A stretch of 7,378 nucleotides of DNA from Nitrosarchaeum sp. (GCA_016234975.1 JACRND010000043.1:1-7378); one strand, 5' to 3'; counted from the stretch's first letter, positions 1-6,078 are shown. Notes: generated by a model not told the origin, from the sequence alone. Numbers and translations are program-made.

Positions 1-251
1 CACTTTGAATCTCCATCAGTTCCAACAAATATGATGTGATTTCCGTAAATTTGACTCAGTCTGGTAAATTCACCCTCCATTCTTGATAGGATGGCTCTGC
101 CTGAAACTAGTTTTTGTTTTGTATTTTGCATGTTTTCTAAAAACGCATTTTTTATTCTAGAGAATGTTAGATATTCTTCTAGTTCTTTTTCTGAGATGCT
201 GCATGTGGAAAATAATTCATCTCCGACTTTGAACTCAGAGAATTTTTTCAT
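1..251 (-). CDS. Probable MaoC-like hot-dog fold acyl-CoA hydratase-family protein (5' part, cut by window edge)
   Basis: Reading the minus strand from the ATG at 251 gives 83 uninterrupted codons to the window edge. The opening (MKKFSEFKVGDEL, then STCSISEKELEEY) matches the usual start of MaoC-like enoyl-CoA hydratases, where an 'F-x-VGDE' strand is followed by a 'tis-e-dl' helix. Family members add water to enoyl-CoA thioesters in the cytosol. The D-x-N-x-x-H hydratase motif that normally follows is not visible in residues 28-50, where I read SRIKNAFLENMQNTKQ, so this may be a divergent, non-catalytic or differently acting hot-dog protein. The start lies two bases after the SDR stop (TAA-GG-ATG), so translation is probably coupled and both genes are probably on one mRNA. 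The fold assignment is moderate and the activity is unproven. Confidence 0.6.
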   Translation of the reverse strand, partial: MKKFSEFKVGDELFSTCSISEKELEEYLTFSRIKNAFLENMQNTKQKLVSGRAILSRMEGEFTRLSQIYGNHIIFVGTDGDSK

Positions 252-253
252 CC

Positions 254-1762
254 TTATCTTGATTCATCAACACAAAATGTCACTTCAGATGAAACTGCAG
301 CATTATCTGACACTAGGAAGTTTAATGCTTGTGCTATTCTCTCATTGTTTGGCTCTGCTCCAGTCACTGAACCTGGAAATATTGTAAATATCCTAATCTT
401 TGAGTCCAAAACATCGCTTAGTTCCTGGTTTACCGTAGTTGTAAATGGCCTTAATGCTCCGCGAAATACCTCGACTTGTGCTCTTTGCAGTCCTGTGACT
501 TTGGCCCCTGATGGTAAGTCCGGACCGATTATCATCATGGCGCCCTTTGCACCTTTGTATAGTCTTGGATCTTTGTCTCCGCCTGGAACAAACTGCCCAA
601 GTGCTCTTTGTCCTACAATTGCAGGAGTGGTGATGAATTTCTCAATTAATTCTTGCCATTTTGCCCTTGACAGTTCTGTTAGTTTTGAAATGTCTGGCAG
701 TCTTCCTGTGATGTGAATTACTGCTAGAATCTTTCCGAGATTAGTATTTGCTGTGTTTAGCCATCTCTGGACATCATCAGGATTTTTGAGATTTACTATG
801 TGAGAGTGGAATTTTGAGCTAATATGTTCTTGCAATTCTTTTGAGGTTGATTCGGAGATAAAGCATGCAACCTTGCCATTGTTTTTTGTAACGTGCTGTG
901 CCAGATATTCCACTCTTTGCACATCTGATTTTTCAGTTGCTGCGACTTGTCCTTGTGATAAGAACTGCTGATCTGCAATCATGTGTGATGTGTTATTTTG
1001 AACTTTTTCTGCAATGCTTTGAATTTTATTTAATAGATTGGCAAGTGTAACTGTTAACTTTGCAATGTCTTTTCCATTCTCATTTGATAATTTCTGTGCA
1101 GCTTTTGCAATTCCCTCTTTGACAATGTTTTGATCCTCACCTAATAACGGCAAGAGTTCCTTGTTTGCAGCATCGACTTGAACTGGTGTCAAGTCCTCAA
1201 AACCGCTTACTCGTAAAAATTCTGCTGCAGCTTTTGGATAAACTGTCTTGTAAATTCTATCTGAATGAACTGGACCTGGATTTGTTCCAATTGATATGAT
1301 TTTTTTATCTGTCAATTCCCAAGACATTGCCTCTACAAGTCTGTTCTTTGCTCCTTGTGATGCAGTATATGGACTTCTGAATCTGTATGGTCTTTGCTCA
1401 AGTGGTCTTTCTTCTGTGAAAAATGTGGATATTGTTACAATCTTTCCGTTTTCTTTCATTATTTTTATTGCTTGAACTGAACCCCAAAATGTTCCAGTCA
1501 AATGAATATCCACTGTACTTTTGAACTCATCTAGTGGTGCATTTGCAAAGCAAGTGACAGGTCCTGAAACACCTGCATTATTAATTACATAATCCACTGT
1601 GAGATTTTCTTTGTTTAATGTATCAAACATCTCATTAATTCCTCTACCTAAAATAATCACACTGGCACCGTTTTCAATAAATTTTTTAGCGATGGCTTGT
1701 CCTATTCCAGTTCCACTGCCTGTTACTAATGCAACCTTGCCTTGAAATTTCAGCATGAACAT
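254..1762 (-). CDS. Large double-domain SDR-family oxidoreductase (malonyl-CoA reductase N-half-like)
   Basis: A 502-residue protein, about twice the size of an ordinary SDR. Domain 1 (about 1-185) has the Rossmann motif TGSGTGIG at 14-21, an Arg after strand 2 (R40, which favours NADPH), NNAG at 61-64, Ser112, Tyr132 and the late PGPVHSDRI segment at 162-170. A helix-rich stretch (about 190-295) leads to a degenerate second SDR-like domain (about 296-502) without a glycine-rich loop. It still has late SDR signatures such as IFPGSVTG at 461-468 and a closing VTFCVDESR. This order recalls the N-terminal reductase half of Chloroflexus malonyl-CoA reductase, which reduces malonate semialdehyde to 3-hydroxypropionate; that likeness is from memory. 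The usual YxxxK lysine is Gln136. Coordinates are for the longest form. A second ATG at 1756 fits the TATA box spacing better and may be the true start. The MaoC-like gene follows directly. Confidence 0.85.
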   Translation of the reverse strand: MFMLKFQGKVALVTGSGTGIGQAIAKKFIENGASVIILGRGINEMFDTLNKENLTVDYVINNAGVSGPVTCFANAPLDEFKSTVDIHLTGTFWGSVQAIKIMKENGKIVTISTFFTEERPLEQRPYRFRSPYTASQGAKNRLVEAMSWELTDKKIISIGTNPGPVHSDRIYKTVYPKAAAEFLRVSGFEDLTPVQVDAANKELLPLLGEDQNIVKEGIAKAAQKLSNENGKDIAKLTVTLANLLNKIQSIAEKVQNNTSHMIADQQFLSQGQVAATEKSDVQRVEYLAQHVTKNNGKVACFISESTSKELQEHISSKFHSHIVNLKNPDDVQRWLNTANTNLGKILAVIHITGRLPDISKLTELSRAKWQELIEKFITTPAIVGQRALGQFVPGGDKDPRLYKGAKGAMMIIGPDLPSGAKVTGLQRAQVEVFRGALRPFTTTVNQELSDVLDSKIRIFTIFPGSVTGAEPNNERIAQALNFLVSDNAAVSSEVTFCVDESR

Positions 1763-1778
1763 ACTTACGAAACTTTTG

Positions 1779-1788
1779 TATTATTTAA
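1779..1788 (-). promoter_or_regulatory. Putative TATA box for the SDR/MaoC-like pair
   Basis: The minus strand reads TTAAATAATA here. Its centre lies about 27-28 nt upstream of the ATG at 1756 and about 22 nt upstream of the ATG at 1762. Archaeal transcription starts about 26 nt after the TATA centre, so a leaderless mRNA would begin at the second ATG. This is inferred from spacing only. Confidence 0.5.
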
Positions 1789-1825
1789 TTGGATTGATCT
1801 ATCTCAGCAAATAATTTCTTGATAT

Positions 1826-1833
1826 CTTTATTT
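1826..1833 (+). promoter_or_regulatory. Putative TATA box for the small plus-strand gene pair
   Basis: CTTTATTT is centred about 26.5 nt before the ATG at 1856, the spacing expected for a leaderless archaeal transcript. It also argues against a TTG start at 1832, which would lie inside the box. It sits back to back with the SDR promoter in a 93-nt divergent region. Confidence 0.55.
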
Positions 1834-1855
1834 GTGGGTGTGGTTTTTTCTATTC

Positions 1856-2092
1856 ATGCACGATTCAGAACCAGATACATTTGTACTGCAATCATGGCCT
1901 GAGAAATTTTCTGATATGCTAAAAAAGATCGGAGTTGATTCCAAGTCTAAACAAATTGGAACTGATGATATTGAAAAAGGTGATTATTACAGTAGATATT
2001 TTTCTCAAACACCTAGAATGGTATCAAATAAGGGTTGTATAGATATCGAGAATTCTAACATTGACGTGATTCAAATTATTCAAAAGGGATAA
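1856..2092 (+). CDS. Small conserved-looking hypothetical protein, 78 aa
   Basis: The ATG at 1856 opens a 78-residue acidic, soluble protein (begins MHDSEPDTF, ends IDVIQIIQKG). I do not recognise a family, and there is no signal peptide, membrane segment or metal-binding cluster; a single Cys lies near residue 60. The start was chosen because a TATA-like box lies about 26 nt upstream and because the longer TTG version adds only an odd hydrophobic stretch (WVWFFLF) overlapping that box. Its TAA stop shares one base with the next gene's ATG (TAATG), so the two are very probably co-translated and may work together. It looks like a real gene because of this coupling, its codon use and its dedicated promoter. 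Confidence 0.7.
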   Translation: MHDSEPDTFVLQSWPEKFSDMLKKIGVDSKSKQIGTDDIEKGDYYSRYFSQTPRMVSNKGCIDIENSNIDVIQIIQKG

Positions 2093-2472
2093 TGATGCAA
2101 GATCCAAATCCATTACCATGGGGCGCACTTGACAGATACCAAGCACACTTTATTGTTAGAAAGCAAGTTGATCAGGGAATTATAAATTATGTTGCAAGAA
2201 CTAAACTTACGACAAAGGGACATTTTTCCTCAAAGAAAATTATTAAAGTAGAGTGGGATGGCAGCGGTAGTCTTGCAAGAAGACTAAATGAAGACACTGT
2301 ACTAAATGAGATGATTGCAAAACAATCAATTAGCGACGCTACAATCTATGTGGAACCAACTGATAACGCAATTAGAATTCGAAACAAATGGAAGAACCAC
2401 CTAGAATTTGGAATTACAAAAGAACTCTTTGAGATTTATGATAGAATAGCAGGTCACATAAAAAAAGTCTAA
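2092..2472 (+). CDS. Hypothetical protein, 126 aa, coupled to the preceding gene
   Basis: A 126-residue soluble protein starting at overlapping ATGATG codons (2092 or 2095). I do not recognise the family. The first half is strand-like and basic (YQAHFIVRKQ, NYVARTKLTTKGHFSSKKI). It is followed by a Trp-containing strand (IKVEWDGSGS, about residues 50-59), helix-like stretches (LARRLNEDTVLNEMIAKQ), a strand pair (IYVEPTD, IRIRNKW) and a closing helix (ELFEIYDRIAGHIKKV). This mixed alpha/beta layout suggests a compact single-domain cytosolic protein. No catalytic motif stands out. It overlaps the upstream gene by one base, and its stop codon interlocks with that of convergent endA. It is likely a lineage-restricted archaeal protein of unknown role. 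Confidence 0.75.
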   Translation: MMQDPNPLPWGALDRYQAHFIVRKQVDQGIINYVARTKLTTKGHFSSKKIIKVEWDGSGSLARRLNEDTVLNEMIAKQSISDATIYVEPTDNAIRIRNKWKNHLEFGITKELFEIYDRIAGHIKKV

Positions 2473-3005
2473 GCCTTCCACCAGTCTAGCGCAAGAAAAT
2501 CAACTTTGTCTTTTCCTCGTGGTATTGCCAAGATAAATTGCTTTTTTACTGTGGTTGCTAGTCTTCCTGCTAAAACAATTCCAGTTGATGTGATTGTGTC
2601 GCTTCTACTATACACCTGAATCAAAAATGGTGCATGATCAATTCCTGGTCCTTTCTCATAAACCGCAAAATCACACCCAAATTTTATTCCGGGATTGATC
2701 ACGTACCCTTTGTCTCTAAAGTTTTTGTACACTAAATATTTTTTATCAAAATCATGATATTCTTTTTTGCACATCTCTGTCATCTCTTCTACTGTTATTT
2801 TTTGATTTGATTTGTAAATGGTAATTTTTTTATTTTCAAGTAAGTACAACCCTTCTATAAGATCCAAAATTAACGGAACGTTGATTTCTTCAGGCTTTGG
2901 CTTTGGAATTCCAATTGGCTTGCCGTAATATCCATGACTAAATAATTTGCGTGAATCTTCAATGTTCCATACTATTATTCTGTTTTCAATTAACTCTGCT
3001 TTCAT
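2469..3005 (-). CDS. endA: tRNA-splicing endonuclease, catalytic subunit
   Basis: A 178-residue protein with the archaeal tRNA-intron endonuclease layout: an N-terminal alpha/beta domain (about 1-80) and a C-terminal nuclease domain (about 85-178). The enzyme cuts both ends of introns at the bulge-helix-bulge in precursor tRNAs, leaving a 2',3'-cyclic phosphate and a 5'-OH. The signature block is intact: the NFRDKGYVINPGIKFGCDF region, then Tyr116, His124 (GIDHAPFLIQV) and Lys154 or Lys155 (TTVKKQFILAI), which form the catalytic Tyr-His-Lys triad. The length fits one repeat unit, so it acts as a multimer; whether a non-catalytic partner subunit exists elsewhere cannot be seen. A TATA-like box 26 nt upstream supports the ATG at 3005. 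Its stop codon overlaps that of the convergent plus-strand gene. Confidence 0.93.
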   Translation of the reverse strand: MKAELIENRIIVWNIEDSRKLFSHGYYGKPIGIPKPKPEEINVPLILDLIEGLYLLENKKITIYKSNQKITVEEMTEMCKKEYHDFDKKYLVYKNFRDKGYVINPGIKFGCDFAVYEKGPGIDHAPFLIQVYSRSDTITSTGIVLAGRLATTVKKQFILAIPRGKDKVDFLALDWWKA

Positions 3006-3027
3006 CTGATTTTTTTAAATAATCTAT

Positions 3028-3035
3028 GTATATGA
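3028..3035 (-). promoter_or_regulatory. Putative TATA box for endA
   Basis: The minus strand reads TCATATAC, centred about 26.5 nt before the endA ATG, which fits a leaderless start. A second AT-rich run (ATTTAAAA, about 3014-3021) is too close to the ATG to serve this start. Confidence 0.45.
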
Positions 3036-3069
3036 ATTCTCTAGTCTGCCTGTGCATAATTTCTTGCGC

Positions 3070-3083
3070 TGATTTGCAAATCA
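3070..3083. repeat. Perfect 14-bp palindrome upstream of endA
   Basis: TGATTTGCAAATCA is fully self-complementary. It lies between the DUF47 stop and the endA ATG, about 35 nt upstream of the proposed endA TATA box. Its place and symmetry suit a binding site for a dimeric regulator. It could also form a small hairpin in the DUF47 transcript, just after a U-rich tract. Function is not established. Confidence 0.5.
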
Positions 3084-3085
3084 AG

Positions 3086-3099
3086 ATAAAAATTAAAAG
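3086..3099 (-). terminator. Possible U-rich terminator after the DUF47 gene
   Basis: The minus strand reads CTTTTAATTTTTAT about 16-29 nt past the DUF47 stop codon. Archaeal RNA polymerase commonly stops at such U-rich tracts without needing a hairpin. The palindrome at 3070-3083 follows directly. AT-rich background makes this a modest call. Confidence 0.4.
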
Positions 3100-3114
3100 A
3101 TGGGTGTGGTGGTT

Positions 3115-3768
3115 TTATAGACTCAATGCTAGTAGTATGAAAGAATCTGAGACACGTTGACACTTGTCTGACATTTCCTCAATTCCTTCAATCACATCTT
3201 TTATCAGCAATAATTCTTTGGTGTTTGTAACTTCTGATAAAAGCTTAATTGTTGCTTGCCTGTATTTGACGTCTATCTCACGTTCTATTTTTTGTGTTTC
3301 TTGTGCTAGTTCAATTGCATTAGCAGTGTTGGTATTTAGACTACGTATGATTTCATTTAGTTTGTAAACTTCGTCTACTACCAACTCAATCAACTTTGTG
3401 ATATCTTCGTCCAGCTTTGCACTTTTTAGTGTCGTTATCTTGATGTTAGAAAGCTTGAATGCTATTCCGGTGATGTAACCTGCAATCTCATCCATTGTGT
3501 ATGCTGTATTGAGAAGGTTTTCTCTATTCATGATCAAACCTCCGACATCAGCTACTTCTCTGGTAATTTTTCTTCTAAGATTTTCTACTTCTTCTTCGAT
3601 AGTTGATATTTGCTCCAGTGAATTTTTGATACCTGTCTTGTCTTTTTTCATCATCAGGTCTGGTAGTGTTGCAAGTTCTCTGGCTGCGTTTAAGATTCTG
3701 TTGATTTCGTCTTGTAAAACTGCTATAGCCTTTCTTTTTGCTTGAACTTCAAGCTCTCCGCTATACAT
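3115..3768 (-). CDS. DUF47/PhoU-like protein, putative phosphate-related regulator
   Basis: A 217-residue, nearly all-helical protein of the length and layout of DUF47 (PhoU-like) proteins. It has a basic N-terminal helix, a conserved-looking block EVADVGGLIMNRENLLNTAY followed by TMDEIAGYI (about 71-99), a long central coiled-coil-prone part, and the typical C-terminal stretch KDVIEGIEEMSDKC then RVSDS (about 190-209). The E/D-x-x-x-D pairs (E71/D74, E197/D201, D208) are where PhoU-like helix bundles bind metal. Relatives usually sit beside Pit-type phosphate transporters and are thought to modulate uptake, but no transporter is in this window, so the link to phosphate is by family only. There are no membrane segments. 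The ATG at 3768 is supported by a TATA-like box about 30 nt upstream. It may be transcribed alone or by read-through from lig. Confidence 0.8.
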   Translation of the reverse strand: MYSGELEVQAKRKAIAVLQDEINRILNAARELATLPDLMMKKDKTGIKNSLEQISTIEEEVENLRRKITREVADVGGLIMNRENLLNTAYTMDEIAGYITGIAFKLSNIKITTLKSAKLDEDITKLIELVVDEVYKLNEIIRSLNTNTANAIELAQETQKIEREIDVKYRQATIKLLSEVTNTKELLLIKDVIEGIEEMSDKCQRVSDSFILLALSL

Positions 3769-3794
3769 TTCTAAATTTCAAAACATGCTCAGGT

Positions 3795-3802
3795 AATTTA
3801 AA
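3795..3802 (-). promoter_or_regulatory. Putative TATA box for the DUF47 gene
   Basis: The minus strand reads TTTAAATT, preceded by GGA, which could be part of a BRE. The centre is about 30 nt before the ATG, giving a leader of only a few bases. An inverted repeat begins 4 nt upstream of the box. Confidence 0.5.
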
Positions 3803-3805
3803 TCC

Positions 3806-3836
3806 TCTACGATTTGCTGCGCTTTTTGCGCGTAGA
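3806..3836. repeat. Inverted repeat between lig and the DUF47 gene
   Basis: TCTACG at 3806-3811 and CGTAGA at 3831-3836 are perfect reverse complements separated by 19 nt. An inner CGC-TTTTT-GCG hairpin (3820-3830) lies directly inside the right arm. The unit fills the gap from the lig stop codon to the DUF47 BRE/TATA region. It may be an RNA hairpin at the lig 3' end or an operator for the DUF47 gene. Confidence 0.45.
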
Positions 3837-5609
3837 TCACATTAAATTTTTGTCATGAGCTACTTTTTTCTGCCCTTTGAATAGAGTCATTATCTCCTCA
3901 TTAGTTGATGCATCCTCTGCATCTTTTTCGAGTCTTATTTTTCCGGTAAACTTTGGAAACCTCAATGCAAGTCCAGTGTCTTTTCTGATTTCATTTCTTG
4001 CTGCCTTGTGAATGGGACTAAGAGTTATCTCAGATGCAACAACTTCGATTACTAGTTCTGGCTCAAACCATACGTCAGCTTCCATCTCACTGTCTATTCT
4101 TGGATTTTTCTTTATTGTCACTTTATCTGATAGAATCTGATAGAGTTGATCAAGATCCTCGTCTGTGAACCCAGTTCCGACCTTGCATATGCTTGTAAAT
4201 GTATCAGTGTCATAATCATATGAAGCCAAAAGCAACGTTCCATATTTTCCAGTTCGTCTGCCCTTTCCAAAAAACGCACCAATTACTACAAGGTCAAGAC
4301 TGTCACCAAGCTCATTTCTATACTCACGTTTTAGTTTTAACCAATAGCTTCCTCTGGAGCCGGCTTGATACGGTTTGTCTACCATCTTTAACATCAATCC
4401 CTCACATCCAGAGTTGATACTGTTTTCCAAAAATTCTTCGATGTCATCTTGATTTTTTATTATTGTCATAGGTGTGTGTTTTGCAAAATCGTCTTCTTTT
4501 ACAATTTTTTCCAAAAGACTTCTTCTCTCTTTGTATCCTAGTTCCAAACAGCTTTTTCCATCATGATACAGTATATCAAAAAAGTTTACAGTGATTGGAT
4601 ACTGTGTTACTGCTTTTTCCACTTGATATTTTCTTCTTCGGTGCATCAATTCCTGAAACGGCAAAAACTCACCAGTGTTTTCATTGATTGCGACTGCCTC
4701 TGCTTCCAAGATTACCTTTTGCGCTTGTATTGCTTTTGGAATTTTCTCAACTATATCTGGATAATAACTTGTAATGTTTTCCAAGCTTCTTGAAAATAGT
4801 ACTACCTTTTCTTCCTCCATATGCAGCTGAACTCTCTCTCCATCCAGTTTGTATTCTGCAGCAAAATTGGTTCCTAATTTTTCGATTGCCTCTTCTTCGC
4901 TTTTTACTCTATCTGCAAGCATTGGTCGTATTGGATTAAACAAATTAATCTCAAATTCCTCTACTCCTTTGAGTCCTTTGCTTGCAATTGTTTCTGCAAC
5001 TTTTCCTAGATCACTTGATACATTATATGCATGCTCCAAAACTTTTCTGTTTTCTTTGTTGCCTGTAAATGCAATTGCAAGTGCATCCATTACCGTATTT
5101 TCTGCAATGCCTAATCGCAATGTCCCAAGTAAAATCTTTAAAATGAATTTAGCTTCAGATGGACTTGCATCATTGAGCAGTCCTGAAATGTACTTCATCT
5201 TTCTGTCCTGAGTCTTTGAACCTTCCAGTTTTGCAATTGTAAACAAATTCTCGTATACTCGCTCAACTGTAATGTCTTGAACCAGAAATGTTGTCTGCTC
5301 TTTTTGCTCTAGGATCTTTGATGCTGCATGTCCCAAGTCTCCACTCTTTCTGTATTCGTCTTCTATTCTTTTTTCGGCATTGTCTGATCCAGCTGACTTT
5401 GCTATTGCCCTGATTGCCAGCTTTTCTGCAACTCCCAACTCAACTCCCTCAAAATCAGGTCTTAGTTTTCCCTGCAAAAGATAAACAATTCTTGAAATGA
5501 CATCTTGTGGTGTCTTTTCAAATAACTCTACAAGGTGCTGCGTTAGCTCTAATCTCTTTGTAGTTGATTCCATTTTACTGAATGCATCAGCTAGAATAGA
5601 AAACTCCAC
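3837..5609 (-). CDS. lig: ATP-dependent DNA ligase (archaeal type)
   Basis: A full-length 590-residue archaeal replicative DNA ligase that seals nicks and joins Okazaki fragments through a ligase-AMP intermediate. An N-terminal helical DNA-binding domain (about 1-215) precedes the nucleotidyltransferase domain. Motif I is EYKLDGER with the adenylated Lys254. Motif III is FSRSLENIT (272-280), the LEAEAVAI segment is at 301-308, and LPFQELMHRRR is at 316-326. FFDILY is at 343-348, motif IV GCEGLMLK at 401-408 and motif V WLKLKREY at 423-430. The OB-fold domain ends with VWFEPELVIEV (513-523) and GLALRFPKF (546-554, motif VI region). All key residues are present. The start is GTG: MEF is the standard family N-terminus, and a TATA-like box sits 26.5 nt upstream, so the mRNA is probably leaderless. 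The gene follows the small membrane protein by 43 nt. Confidence 0.97.
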   Translation of the reverse strand: MEFSILADAFSKMESTTKRLELTQHLVELFEKTPQDVISRIVYLLQGKLRPDFEGVELGVAEKLAIRAIAKSAGSDNAEKRIEDEYRKSGDLGHAASKILEQKEQTTFLVQDITVERVYENLFTIAKLEGSKTQDRKMKYISGLLNDASPSEAKFILKILLGTLRLGIAENTVMDALAIAFTGNKENRKVLEHAYNVSSDLGKVAETIASKGLKGVEEFEINLFNPIRPMLADRVKSEEEAIEKLGTNFAAEYKLDGERVQLHMEEEKVVLFSRSLENITSYYPDIVEKIPKAIQAQKVILEAEAVAINENTGEFLPFQELMHRRRKYQVEKAVTQYPITVNFFDILYHDGKSCLELGYKERRSLLEKIVKEDDFAKHTPMTIIKNQDDIEEFLENSINSGCEGLMLKMVDKPYQAGSRGSYWLKLKREYRNELGDSLDLVVIGAFFGKGRRTGKYGTLLLASYDYDTDTFTSICKVGTGFTDEDLDQLYQILSDKVTIKKNPRIDSEMEADVWFEPELVIEVVASEITLSPIHKAARNEIRKDTGLALRFPKFTGKIRLEKDAEDASTNEEIMTLFKGQKKVAHDKNLM

Positions 5610-5631
5610 CTAGTACTATCTTATTATCTTG

Positions 5632-5639
5632 AATAAAAG
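5632..5639 (-). promoter_or_regulatory. Putative TATA box for lig
   Basis: The minus strand reads CTTTTATT, centred 26.5 nt before the GTG start at 5609. It lies inside the 43-nt gap after the membrane-protein stop, so lig probably has its own leaderless transcript. Confidence 0.55.
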
Positions 5640-5652
5640 TCTGAATCTTATT

Positions 5653-6078
5653 TTAGATGTATCTGAAAATTGTCGGTCTGTCTGATTTTGAAAGTTTGGA
5701 AACCATGGCAAAATTGTATAGAGGATATGATTTTTTGTACTGTTTCATAAAGCTCCAAGCTACATCATGAGTCTTAAATTCTGTACGTATATCTGCTATC
5801 TTGCTTTCTCTTCCATACACGTCAAAGACTACTACTGAATAACTCTTTGGGCGATTGTGTGGTCTTGCCTTTAACAGCCATAACAGTGCAAACAAAAACA
5901 CTGCTCCTAAAATTATTGTCTCTCCTGCATATCTGAAAAATGTCGCAAATATCCCCGGAATGGTTTGGCCAAATAATACTGCCATAAAATTTGAAAATGA
6001 AATTACTGCAATCTCAATTATGATCCTTTGTTTTCTAATCTGGATCTTCGTAGTTTTCTTTCTTTTGTGACTTTGCAC
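5653..6078 (-). CDS. Small two-helix membrane protein of unknown function
   Basis: A 141-residue protein I do not recognise. A strongly basic N-terminus (HKRKKTTKIQIRKQR) precedes a first hydrophobic segment (about 19-38), a short loop, and a second segment (about 53-69, TIILGAVFLFALLWLL). A basic stop-transfer patch (KARPHNRPK) and a soluble C-terminal domain (about 78-141, with SVVVFDVYG and WSFMKQYKKSYPLYNF) follow. By the positive-inside rule both ends face the cytoplasm. The GTG at 6078 is the earliest possible start, since an in-frame TAG lies at 6088-6090. It overlaps the fbp 3' end by 44 nt. The next ATG (residue 32, position 5985) would cut the first membrane helix, so GTG is preferred. 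No clear TATA box or Shine-Dalgarno sequence is seen, which suggests dependence on fbp transcription. Confidence 0.7.
   Translation of the reverse strand: MQSHKRKKTTKIQIRKQRIIIEIAVISFSNFMAVLFGQTIPGIFATFFRYAGETIILGAVFLFALLWLLKARPHNRPKSYSVVVFDVYGRESKIADIRTEFKTHDVAWSFMKQYKKSYPLYNFAMVSKLSKSDRPTIFRYI

Noticed and set aside
91..716. Plus-strand open frames of about 98 and 123 codons
   Set aside because: They lie antisense to the MaoC-like and SDR genes, whose protein signatures are clear; the plus-strand translations look like no family.
796..978. Minus-strand 60-codon frame inside the SDR gene
   Set aside because: It is a frame-shifted shadow of the SDR coding sequence with no independent start signal.
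1832..1855. Upstream TTG start for the 78-aa gene, adding MWVWFFLF
   Set aside because: The TTG overlaps the proposed TATA box, and the ATG at 1856 has ideal leaderless spacing.
3006..3114. Possible small RNA or tRNA gene in the gap between the DUF47 gene and endA
   Set aside because: No cloverleaf, T-loop consensus or GC-rich structured block is visible; the gap is explained by a U-tract, a palindrome and a promoter.
4199..5211. Several plus-strand frames antisense to the DNA ligase
   Set aside because: The ligase frame carries all family motifs, so these are antisense shadows.
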